Shown: one piece after another, positions 32,712 to 42,900 of the stretch
Numbering within the stretch: the stretch's first letter is position 1
Layout of the letters: every line of letters starts with the position of its first letter
Assembly: GCA_039030555.1 (NCBI GenBank)
Contig: JBCCDY010000001.1
Location: 1-64,000 of the forward strand
DNA length: 64,000 nucleotides
From: JBCCDY01 sp039030555
GTDB lineage: Bacteria > Bacteroidota > Bacteroidia > Cytophagales > Cyclobacteriaceae
Reading direction: 5' to 3'
The notes under the pieces: model-generated
Seen by the model: only the letters and a program-made list of their open reading frames with translations
Database searches by the model: none
Told to the model about the DNA's origin: nothing
Program-made: the position numbers and the translations under genes

Positions 32712-33167
32712 TTAACTCATTAGTGGTAATTCTACCGGTTTTAACCACAGTGACAAAAAAAATCCATCATCACCAACAACCGCAACACAGTTGTCAATAA
32801 ATTCGACCCCCCTCCCAACTTTATTGGCACCTCCAATACAAACCCAACCAGTCTTCGTGTTTAACTGAACTGGTAAATCTTCATTGCAAATTCTATAAGC
32901 GAACCCGTACTCAAGGTTGTGAATAAGTCTTAATGCCCCTTTCTTATATTCAGGCATCCTAATATTTGAGTCCATTTCTTTTGTCAAGCCACAAAAACCA
33001 CTGAGTTGTATTACTTTATCATCTATTACAGACATTGTTATCTTATTTAGGGTAAGTTCAAAATCTATGGCATGATTCCATGGATTCATATCAAAAGAGT
33101 ATTCGTTTTCTCTGTAAATTAATGTCCTGTTTTCCGGACCATCTGTATAGTCTATTTCAAATATCAT
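32712..33167 (-). CDS. Probable immunity protein for the orphan RHS tip (module 1)
   Basis: The 151-residue soluble, beta-rich protein (MIFEIDYTDGPENRTLIYRE...) lacks a signal peptide and was not assigned to a family. Its ATG overlaps the stop of the orphan toxin tip in an ATGA arrangement (4 bp), the tight coupling typical of toxin-immunity pairs. It would protect against that tip; while the tip is silent it would serve as standing immunity, or be carried along if the tip is swapped onto the RHS core. Confidence 0.65.
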   Translation of the reverse strand: MIFEIDYTDGPENRTLIYRENEYSFDMNPWNHAIDFELTLNKITMSVIDDKVIQLSGFCGLTKEMDSNIRMPEYKKGALRLIHNLEYGFAYRICNEDLPVQLNTKTGWVCIGGANKVGRGVEFIDNCVAVVGDDGFFLSLWLKPVELPLMS

Positions 33168-33682
33168 AGTGGATTAAATAGAAAATGATATATAACATTT
33201 GTATCTGGATTAATTCCTAGTTCCCATACCCCTTCAGTTCCACGAAATGTTCCAGGTACTTTCCAGTTCATACCTCCCTTAAATGTAGCATCGGGGATAC
33301 CTTTGCCCGTTGACATGATTTCATTAATAGTTAAAGGCGAATTCATATATGGCCTAGCAGCTTTTCCATTGTACCATCCATTTTTCGTGACAAAATCATC
33401 AAAATGCTTAGCTGCTGTTTTTGTGAATGTAAAACTCTTGCCACTTGCTTCTCCTGCTACAAGTTTAGCGTTACCCTCCACAATATTCAAATTTTGCCTG
33501 CTCGCTGAAGCACTTAAGTCATCTGCCTGTCCAGCAAGATCTTCTAAGTGCTGTGTAATGTCGTCTACTGTATTAAGAGTAGACTTCGATGCATTTAGCT
33601 GAGCTGAAGGAGCTCCAGCCTTTCCATCAATTTTAGGGATATCAACTTTTACTGAATTTTCTACTAGATTCTTTTTTAAAAA
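33164..33682 (-). pseudogene. Orphan (silent) RHS C-terminal toxin tip with conserved linker (module 1)
   Basis: The minus-strand frame, open from a TGA at 33683-33685, encodes 172 residues with no proper start. Residues 11-70 repeat the linker of the intact RHS protein: VDIPKIDGKAGAPSAQLNA, STLNTVDD, then SASASRQNLNIVEGN. After NIVEGN the sequence diverges into a different toxin domain of about 100 residues (SFTFTKTAAKHFDDFV, RPYMNSPLTINEIMSTGKG, WKVPGTFRGTEGVWELGINP, ending YHFLFNPL). This looks like a known style of small polymorphic toxin, but I cannot name its family or activity. A TTG start at 33490 is possible in theory, but the upstream homology shows it is the 3' part of an rhs gene. 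It is an intact tip reservoir rather than a decayed gene. Confidence 0.8.
33567..33649 (-). repeat. Direct repeat in the orphan tip linker (copy 2)
   Basis: 83 bases match 34374-34456 with four mismatches and no gap, in the same orientation and reading frame. The offset is 807 bp. A second homologous block (about 33480-33520 against 34305-34345) follows with an offset of 825 bp, reflecting an 18-bp in-frame length difference. Confidence 0.9.
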
Positions 33683-33687
33683 TCAAT

Positions 33688-33954
33688 TTAACTCAAGGAT
33701 GGTAAGTTAAAATCTTGCCTAATTTGATTGTAAAAGTAAACCGTTGCTTCTTCTTCAGAATTGAAAATTCTTGAGAAACTTCTCAGTCCCCTTTCCTTAT
33801 AATAAACTTCATATTCATAGTTATATTTTTTTTTTCTTATCGTAATTGAAAGCTTTTCGTCATCGTTTGCTGAGCCAAACAATCCGTGTAAGCAATACTG
33901 ATCCTCTGGTATATTGAGAGACTTTAACTTAAGATGCAATTCTTTTAAGGTCAT
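33688..33954 (-). CDS. Probable immunity protein for the TNT NADase tip
   Basis: The 88-residue soluble protein starts at the Met complementing 33952-33954, 10 bp after the RHS stop. A farther upstream Met at 33987 would sit inside the RHS gene and add a hydrophobic stretch, so it is not preferred. Features: MTLKELHLKLKSLNIPEDQY, then EYEVYYKERGLRSFSRIFNSEEEATVYF, a pattern I associate with small proteins encoded beside TNT-domain toxins. The position directly after the toxin tip gives the main support for an immunity role, by binding and blocking the NADase in the producing cell. Confidence 0.75.
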   Translation of the reverse strand: MTLKELHLKLKSLNIPEDQYCLHGLFGSANDDEKLSITIRKKKYNYEYEVYYKERGLRSFSRIFNSEEEATVYFYNQIRQDFNLPSLS

Positions 33955-33964
33955 TATCTTATTT

Positions 33965-36900
33965 TTAAAAAGGAGCAATAATACCATGCTTAATCAGAGT
34001 TCTTGCAGGCAAAGGCGATAAATACTGAATCCCTCCGCCTGGCTGCCCAAAAGCTGGTGAAATAACTCCTGATTCGACTGAAAATGGTTTTAAAACCTTA
34101 AAATTATTAAAAATGTTGGTGTTTGAACCTGGGGGTAATGCTCTTAAAGGAAGCGGTGTCCCTGAAGGGGAGAAGTACCTACCATAACTAGATCCAAATC
34201 TGCTGATTTCATCGCCAGGCATCAAAAAGGTCCTTTGAGATGTTCCAAGGAAACCATTATTTTCAGGATAAAATGGAGCAGGGGCTAGTTTACTGTTTCC
34301 TTCAACAATATTCAAATTTTGTCTGCTTGCAGAAGCATTTAGATCATCCAGAACATCATCGAACACATCATCCACTGTATTAAGAGTAGACTTCGATGCA
34401 TTTAACTGTGCTGAAGGAGCTCCAGCCTTTCCATCAATTTTAGGAATATCGACTTTAGGGGTATTCTTTGCCAGATTATCCAGCTTACTGTTCCTAAAAT
34501 AATCTTTTACAGCCACCCATGCCTTGCCCAGTCCATAGGCAGCGGCTCCTGTTGCTGCCCCCAATACGGCACCTGAAGCAGCCCCTATGGCTCCGTTCTT
34601 AAGCGCATCTCCCACAGTTCCACCGCCAAGTGCCGTATTTCCAATTCCCAGTATTGCCCCACTGGTGGCACCTCCCGCTGCACCTGCCGCAACCGCAGCT
34701 CCGAAGCCGGCTCCAGCTGCCAGTGCCCCTCCACTGGACAGAGCTGTTCCTACAGCCGTCCAGCCTACAGCTGCAGCCCCTCCAGTCACTGCTCCAGCTG
34801 CACCTGCTACGGCTCCAACACCAAAAAAGCCCAGCCCCTCCGAAAAACTTCCTATGCTGTTCCAGTTCAGTGCGACATTCACACCTCCACTTACCACAGC
34901 CGCTATAGCCACAACGGCCAGGAACGCTAGCTCTCCATCGGGGTCTACTGCTGAAACCGGGTTATTAAACCCATACAAATAAGGACTGTAAAACTGGTGA
35001 GCCGGATCCATGGACAGGAATCTGCCCAGGTCGCTGTCATAAAAACGTGCCCGGTAATTGTGCAGTCCTGCCTCTTCATCGTATTCCTGTCCGGTATACT
35101 GATAAGCCAACCCATCTCCCGTTCCGGTTTCTCTGAACCGTTCCCCGAAGGGCCTGAAGTCGTAGTGCTTTGTAACCGTTCCTCGTGCTGTAGGGTTGTT
35201 CGCATCATAACCATTTACTATGACCCTTGTAGAACCGAGATGGTCTTTCAGAGGGAAGCGCCATCCGGTGAAGGTGGTTCTCGTAATGCTCAGATCATCG
35301 AAGTATACTTCCGATACTTTTGAACTTTCATTGGACACATAGATGTACAGGTAACCCGCCTGCTCAATATCTATATTGAGAGACAGTCTTTCGTGATCGC
35401 AACCATCCATTCCAGGACAGCTACCATCTTCTCTGGCATTTTCGGTAACCCCAGCAAACCCTGCCTGTACAAAGGTGTAGTTTTCGTCAAAGAGCAGGTA
35501 ATTCAAATAACCTTCCGGCTTGCTGTCATCATTATTTCCTCCAACCAGTGCTCCTGCATTCACCAGGTCTACCAGGTCGCTGTAGATCTCGGAGCCTTCC
35601 CCGGTAGCTGGTATACCCAAAGCCTGAGCTACATTTGCTCCCAGCTGAGTGCCTACATCGGAATTGGCAGCGCTTATTGGTATATCCACATACTTGGCAA
35701 AGACTTCTACTTCGATCAGGTCATTCGGGCTTACGGAAATCACTTTCCCCAGCCCGGCTATGGAACCTGCTGTTCCCCTAAGTAACTGGGCATAACCATT
35801 AGCACCATCATTGGTGTGATCGTACAACGCTCCGTACGTTTTTTCTCCCTGATCGTAGCTGTCCCCAAAGGCTGCCCGCTCTGCGGTTTCAAAAGCTGAT
35901 TCCAGGGTAGCCGTTTCGGTTACGGTTGAGGGTTCTATATTACTTTCCCTGGTGGCTATGATCCCTCCCGGGCCATAGACATAGTACCTCAGGTCTTCGC
36001 TTCCGTCTTCATAACGGTGTTTTTCAATAAGAGGGTAGTCGCTGGTTCCCCTGACATACATCACACAATTGTCCAGTGTTCCGTTGATGTCGTAAGCTTT
36101 CAGGACTCTTTGATCGTCAGATCCATATTGGAACTTAAGAGTATTAGAGCCATTGATCCTCATCTCTTTAGTCAGGTTGAAGTATTCGTCATATACGATC
36201 TCTCCAATACCTTTGGGAAGCGAAACGATCACATTACCAGCGGCATCGTACTGGTAATCGTCCCCACTTCCATTGATGTTTCTGACTTTATTGGTACCGG
36301 AATAGTAGTTGTAGTTTTTAGTGGATGAACCGATTCGTTTATCCAGTATATTACCGTTGGCATCATAACTGATCTGATTCCCCATCCCTACATCCTGACT
36401 GTTATCGGTACTGTGGTCTGCGACCAGAAGCTGACCGTATCGATCATATTTGTATCTGTAGTTATATGCACCCGGTGCTCCTCCCCAGTTAAAAGAGAAT
36501 GTGGAAGAGGCAATAAGTCCGCTATAACTGTAGTAGTTATCATACCCCAGATTTGTATAGGTCAGGCGCTCGGTCAGGTACGGGTCGCTTAATTCATCCA
36601 GCCAGCCTTCATTGAGATATTCATAGGTTCTCTGAATGTTTCGGTCATCGTAATATTCATGCTTTAACCCTCCGTTTTCGTCATAATCATATGCGGTAAA
36701 AAAGTCTTCATTGCCTTCGACACCAATGCTTTTCAGTCGTCCGGCGAGATCATGGTTATAGTAAACCGCTTCTATTCCGGCTCCGTAGTCTACTTTAGTG
36801 ATGTTTCCGATATTATCGTAATCGTATCCTATACTATGGACCTGATTTTCATAATCGAAGACATTAATGCCTTTCGATACGAGTTCCCCAAAGTGATTGT

Positions 36901-39900
36901 AATTGTAGGTTTCTTCTACTTCAGCATCTCCTTCCAGATCATTGTTAACTTCTACTTTGGTTAGCGCACCTCTTATGAAGGTATTCTCCCCGTGTTGCGG
37001 GTAACTGTATTTCTTCCTCCATACTCGGGTGCCATTGGTTACTTCGATAATCTCCCCATGGATTTCAGTACCACTCTGGGCTTTGAAGCCAGAAGTAAGG
37101 CGGATGCTGTTAGTTCCTGTTGCATTAATTTTTACTCCTGAAGAGATGGTTCCATTGGCAGTAATGTCATTCGCCATGTATGATTTTGTTCCTGAACTTA
37201 CACCTGGAATGTTGACTGAAGATGGGATATTGTTATATATGTATCCTTCTTCTTCTATCCTTCCAAGTTCATCATAGTCTGTATAGGTTCCATAGCGTCC
37301 TTCCGATCCATTGCTGTCACGAAATTCAATTGGGCGCCCGATGGCATCGTAATAATAATAAGTCGTTCCTCCATCATTAGTCGTACGGCTGCTCATCCTG
37401 CCCTGGTAGTCGTAGGCCATGCTTACGGTCCAGTCATTCGGAGATGATCCTGTCGGGGGTTCGAAATAATTCGGTGGATAGATCTTCACCAGATTACCAG
37501 CCCTGTCGTACTCGTTTCTTGTAGCTTTTCTGAAACCGATTACCGGAATACTTGTGGTGGAAGATATATACTGGCCGGAGAACGAAGCTGTGGTATTTGG
37601 GTCACTCAGGTTCCTGAGCTCAAAGCGATAGATTTTGCCTGCGCTCATGGTAAAGCTTCCATTTCCGGTATTTGTAGTCCAGTTTATTACAGCTACGCTG
37701 TTGGTCACATTATATATCCTGAATTCCGGTACTGGGGCCGTGGAACCACCACCTGAACCGCCCCCACCAGTTCCTCCACCATCTCCATCACCAGGATCAA
37801 TAGGGTCGGGGCATAAAAAACACTCTTCGCCATCAACTATATTTGCTTCAGGTGCATTAAATGTGTTTTCCGTAAAACAGGGCTCAAGCGTTGTTTCTCC
37901 AGTTACAGGATCATAGACTTCCCGAAACCCATTAAGGCAAGGGCCTTCATCTCCTCCTCCAGGACTTTCAATTACATTAAAGTTGTAAGTGGCCGTATGC
38001 GTTTTTGGAGATGATATGGTCCTTGATGTATTGCTTTCAGACCCGAAAATGCTACTGGTAATATCCTGAGTTACAAAACTCCTGGCGTAGGTCTCCGAAT
38101 AATTCATGATGCTCTGGCCAGCCTGATTGGTCACTTCATAAGAACTGTGCCCGTCGGCATCGGTGGTTTTGGCGATCAGGTATTTTCCGGCCGGATAGTT
38201 ATCTCCCAAATTGTATTCAATACCCGAAGATTTGTTGGCTGATATTTCCGTAGTGACAGTGTGTCCATTGCCTATTCTGAGATCTCCTGGTCCTCCGGAT
38301 TCTATCGGACGACTCAGCGGGGAATCATCGTATACCGTTCTGGAATAGGGGTAGAAGTGCCCGTTTATGACCGAGGCTTCACTATCGGTTAATATCGATG
38401 TTCTTCCAGGATTTGGTTTGGAAAAGTTGGGGCGATATCCGAATGCAGTAGTACTGGTAACTTTTGTTGGGGCCACTTCAATGTTTGCCCTGCCCATTTC
38501 GTCATATAATGTCTGCGATACTAGTATCCCGTCAGGTTCTTCGGTTTGAACCTGTATCGTTTTTCCGCCTGCGGCATGGAAGGTAGAAGACTGTATCGGG
38601 TTGGAGTAGACCACCAGGTTATCGATGTACCAGGTGGCATTTATACCTTTGGTGTAGTTGATTAATGCTACCTTGCCAATATCTAACGATGTGCTATTTG
38701 AAGCCACATACTCACCGAACTGTTTACCGTTTAGAAAAAAGGCAACCTTACTATTTGCACGATCAACAATGATTTTGAGGCGATAGGTCCTTCCCAGTTC
38801 TAAAGACGTAGAATACTGTACCGAACTACAACATGTGCGGAATTTGTAGTTGTTCCAGTATACCCAGGCCATGCTTGAGGATGCTGAAGCTCCATTCCAG
38901 TTTGAAGAACCAACCGCTACCCCAAAGCCATTGCCGGAGTTAGCTGCATCCGCCCGAATATCCAGCTCGACTCCAATGCGATCATCCTTAATTATTTCCG
39001 GTAGGGTTAAAATTCTGGTATCAATTCCACTTGAACTCCCGCCACTGCTGGTCATCTTCAACTGGCCTTCCGCATGGGTCCAGATGGTACTGGCTGAGGA
39101 GCCATTGGTGGTGCTCCAGCTGCCTTTATCGTAGCTGAAGTCGCTATAAAAGCCCTGCTCCCCTCTTACCGTAGTCTGGTGGGAAATATGAGGATCACTA
39201 AGGTTGTAACTTCCTCCATTGAAATCAGCAGAGTTATAACCCGCCGAGGTTTCTGCAACCAGTTCTTCCGTATTAATGGTAGCGATCTGTTCCTGCCGGT
39301 CATTATACATAAAACGGGTAATGTGGCCGGATTCTCCAATCTGTTCTGTCGCATAACGGTAGTTTTTGTCCAGGGTAGTGGAATTGGCATAGGCATCGGA
39401 GGGATATATCCTGATCTGGTCGATCTGTGCCTTAATGTTTTGTGCATAAAAGTTGAAAATACCGGAATTGGTTTGCAAGCCGGAAACGGTTTCATCAAAT
39501 ACACGCTCGTAGTTGATATAAGCCACAATCCGGTTTCCTTCGCGTACCACACGGACATGATTCCAGCCTTCATTAAAGGCCAGGTCTCTGTTTAATGTCA
39601 GTGATGTACTTCCTCCAAGCTTTAACTGGAGGTTATCGGTTCCTCCTGGCTTAAGCTTTAAATAGTGCCCTGCTGAACCCGTACTTCCATAAACATTGGA
39701 TTTATTAAATTGAAAAAACAAAGCGTAGCCGGAAGGTTGTCCAGGATCAAATTTTACGTTGAATTCGGCAATGTAATTGTTGGTCCGGGTGAATGCAGTA
39801 GTTCCAAAATACCTGTTATTGGTAGTATTTTTGGTCAGTACGCCTGATGCATTCACGTTCCAGTCACCACTTGAGCTCCATGTATACGGGTCAGAGTCGT

Positions 39901-42900
39901 TGAAAGCGCCATCATCAAACGTCTCAATTAAAATCTCGCTTTTTCGTGCATTGGAGACGGTGCCCATGGCAGCAGTTCCCTGGAAGCCTCGTACCGAAGA
40001 AGAGTATATGCCTTCAATATCTTCTGTTTCGACCGGGCTGCCATACTGATCTCTTGAAACAATGGTATTGACTAAAAGCCAGTTACTGGAAGATTCTGTT
40101 GAAGAGGTCCAGCTTCCAATCCTGGCACCGGAATTTTTAGCTTCGTAACTTTTCCAGGGTGCCCACTTTCCACTACCCCAGTCTTTCCATTTGGTAGCGG
40201 AACGGGATATCTCGGCATTGTTGACTCTTGTATATGTTTCTACCACAGGAGTTAACAGATTAAGACCATCCCATGCCGAATATTTATCTTTGCCGAATAC
40301 GTTGTAGCTTCTAACCGTTTCTTTTACACCGCTCGAATTATAATAACTTTGTTCCGTTCGGTACGCAATTCCGTTACTCCCGTCTATATCATATTCCAAA
40401 GTACCTTCTACTCCAAATTGAGTACTATTTTGTGCCACGGGTCGTATATAGTTCCATTCGCCCACCTGCACCCCAAGTTCGTTGTGGATATAACTGGAGA
40501 AAGCTCTAAAAGATGTTTTCTGTTCTGAAAGTATGTTCCCCTGTGAGTCTTTGGAAACCGTTCTGTAAGAGCTTCCTTTAACAAGACCAAGGTGGTTTCC
40601 GGCATTTCCTCCATTCAGACCGGGGACATCAATCGGGTTAGTTCTCGCATTAAAAAAAGATACTTCGGTAGAACCATGGTCGCCATGAGTACCGGTTATG
40701 GGATCACAAAAATCCAGGGACACCTTCCCAAATTCTGGCGTCATATTTTCTGCATCTACCAAAGCGGAGTTCAGATCGTAATCAAGGTGGAAGTTCAGGG
40801 CCTGGAGCTGGTCATCAAGCGTAACAAAATCCACTACTTTTACCGAATGAAGTCCCTTGGCTTTATGGTCAGATATCCTCACCAGTTTCAGACTGGTGGC
40901 ATTCTCCATATTATCCTGGCTCAATACCACGATATTGGGACCGATCATATTGTTTACGACACTGTTGTATTCACTGCTGTTCCACTCAGGATTATGTTCA
41001 ATCCCAAAAAAATGATCGCTCCTTAGATAATCTCCATTTTTCAAGAAAAGAATTCTGGACCCAGAATTCTCATCCTGTACAATAAAATCCTTGTAGCCAA
41101 ATTTTACATCCCATTCACCTTCTATGGAAGCCCTGTAGGGCAAGGCTCTTTTAAAGTCATAACTGCCATTCGTATTTCTGTAAAAGAGTGCATCATAAGA
41201 TAGCAAATAGTTGCCACTCATTTCAGAACTGTGGAAGTTGGAGTTATAACTACCTTGCGGAGTGATTTGATGAAATGACCAGGGAGAGCTTAAATTATTG
41301 GGATCATATTTGTACAATAGCTGATCATGATAACCTCTTATTATTCCATGTTCTCCTACAGAGACATCCATTTGGTGGTGAGCTTTTATTGGTAGGCCCC
41401 CTCTAATATTTAAGGTCCCAGCATTAAAGGCCATAATCCTTCCATGAATATAACTGGCTCCTATTTCTACTTCTCTTTTTTCAAATCTGGGGTTGAAACT
41501 GGATACGAGATTGTTGGAGATCTGAACATATGCATTATCAGCCAGGTCGTGTACGGGTCCAAATCTGTTCCAGCCTGTATAATTTTCATTCCAGCTATAT
41601 ACATAGCCGGGGTTATCATCTGGTAATGCAAAAGCAAAAGTTGGAGCGCTATGCCAGGTCGAGTAAGGAGTACGCTCTCCGCTTTCGGTATGATCGGTTT
41701 CGACCTCTATGGACTCGGGGACAGTACTGGAAACCCACTGTCTCTTCTTGTTCAGAAAGAAAAATCTGATCACATCATCTCCGGTAGCTGAATGCTCCAT
41801 AAAATAATTGGGACCAGCCGTATATGCCGATCTGTGTCCTACGGATGGTATATCCTCCGGTATCCATCGGCTTCCATCCCACACATAGGTCTTGTTTACG
41901 TTGAAACTTTCAGAATAGCTGTAATCCCCTACTACGATAAAATCATCCCCTGAAATAAGTACCGCCCTATTGGTTAGCGAAGGTTCGTTGGAAAAGAAAC
42001 TTTGAAAGTGCCATGATCCGGGTTGTTCCGGTCTTCGGTGGTAAGCAAACGCTACGCTCCTGTTTCTACCAAAGTCCTTATGCATCACCGAGAAATGATC
42101 TCTTTCCAGCGATACATAAAATTCATACCATGGATATCGTTCGTAGCTTTCGTCAAACCAGTCATTATACTGGCGGGTATTATGCAGTGTTCTCTGAGCG
42201 CTCGTAATTTCTTTCCACTCCCCAACCCATTCATAAAGCTTCATAATGACCTTACGATCTTCATTCTCGTGACCTCCCGGATTATTGGCCTGCATCTCTC
42301 TCCAGAAAACGACTACATAATCGGGACCGATATACACTTTCGGTTCATGATAATTAGACGGAGCACTTATATTCAGTTCCCGGTTTGATCCTGGAATATC
42401 TACAGTATTATATTGGTACTCCACACTGCTCCCATCGTCATTATAGATTTTTCTGAGTGCTCCCTGATAAGCTCCTGATTCGTGATATTGATATGAAATA
42501 GTAGATATCTCCTCATCATTCCCATTCCTGACAATGATCTCATCAACAATTCGTTTATCGTATGCCCAGGCCGTCCTGACATTCGATACCAAGTCTACTT
42601 CCTGAATCTTTTCGCTGTATTCATTGTAGACCACAACTTTATCCAGGAATTTCTTTTCATAACGTTCCTGATAGGCATCGGGCTCAGCTTTTTCCGTATG
42701 TGGTTCTGCATATTCCGAGCTTTGTTTGTTCCCCCATACCAGATCAACCTTTTGGCCCAGATCATCTTCAATTTCAGATATGTAGGAAGCTTCAGTATGA
42801 AAAAGCCCTGAGCCTGATGAAGCTGAAACCCTGTTTTTAACCTCATCATAGGTAAAACGAACCTGATGCCCCCATAGGTCTTCTACGGAGGAAAGGTTCC

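Noticed and set aside
33164..33490. Orphan tip as a free-standing gene starting at TTG 33490
   Set aside because: The frame is open far upstream with clear homology to the RHS linker, so it is the 3' end of an rhs gene, not an independent gene.
34587..34982. Pro/Ala-rich plus-strand frame of 131 codons
   Set aside because: It is the antisense of the Gly/Ala-rich hydrophobic stretch of the RHS protein; the low-complexity composition explains the open frame.
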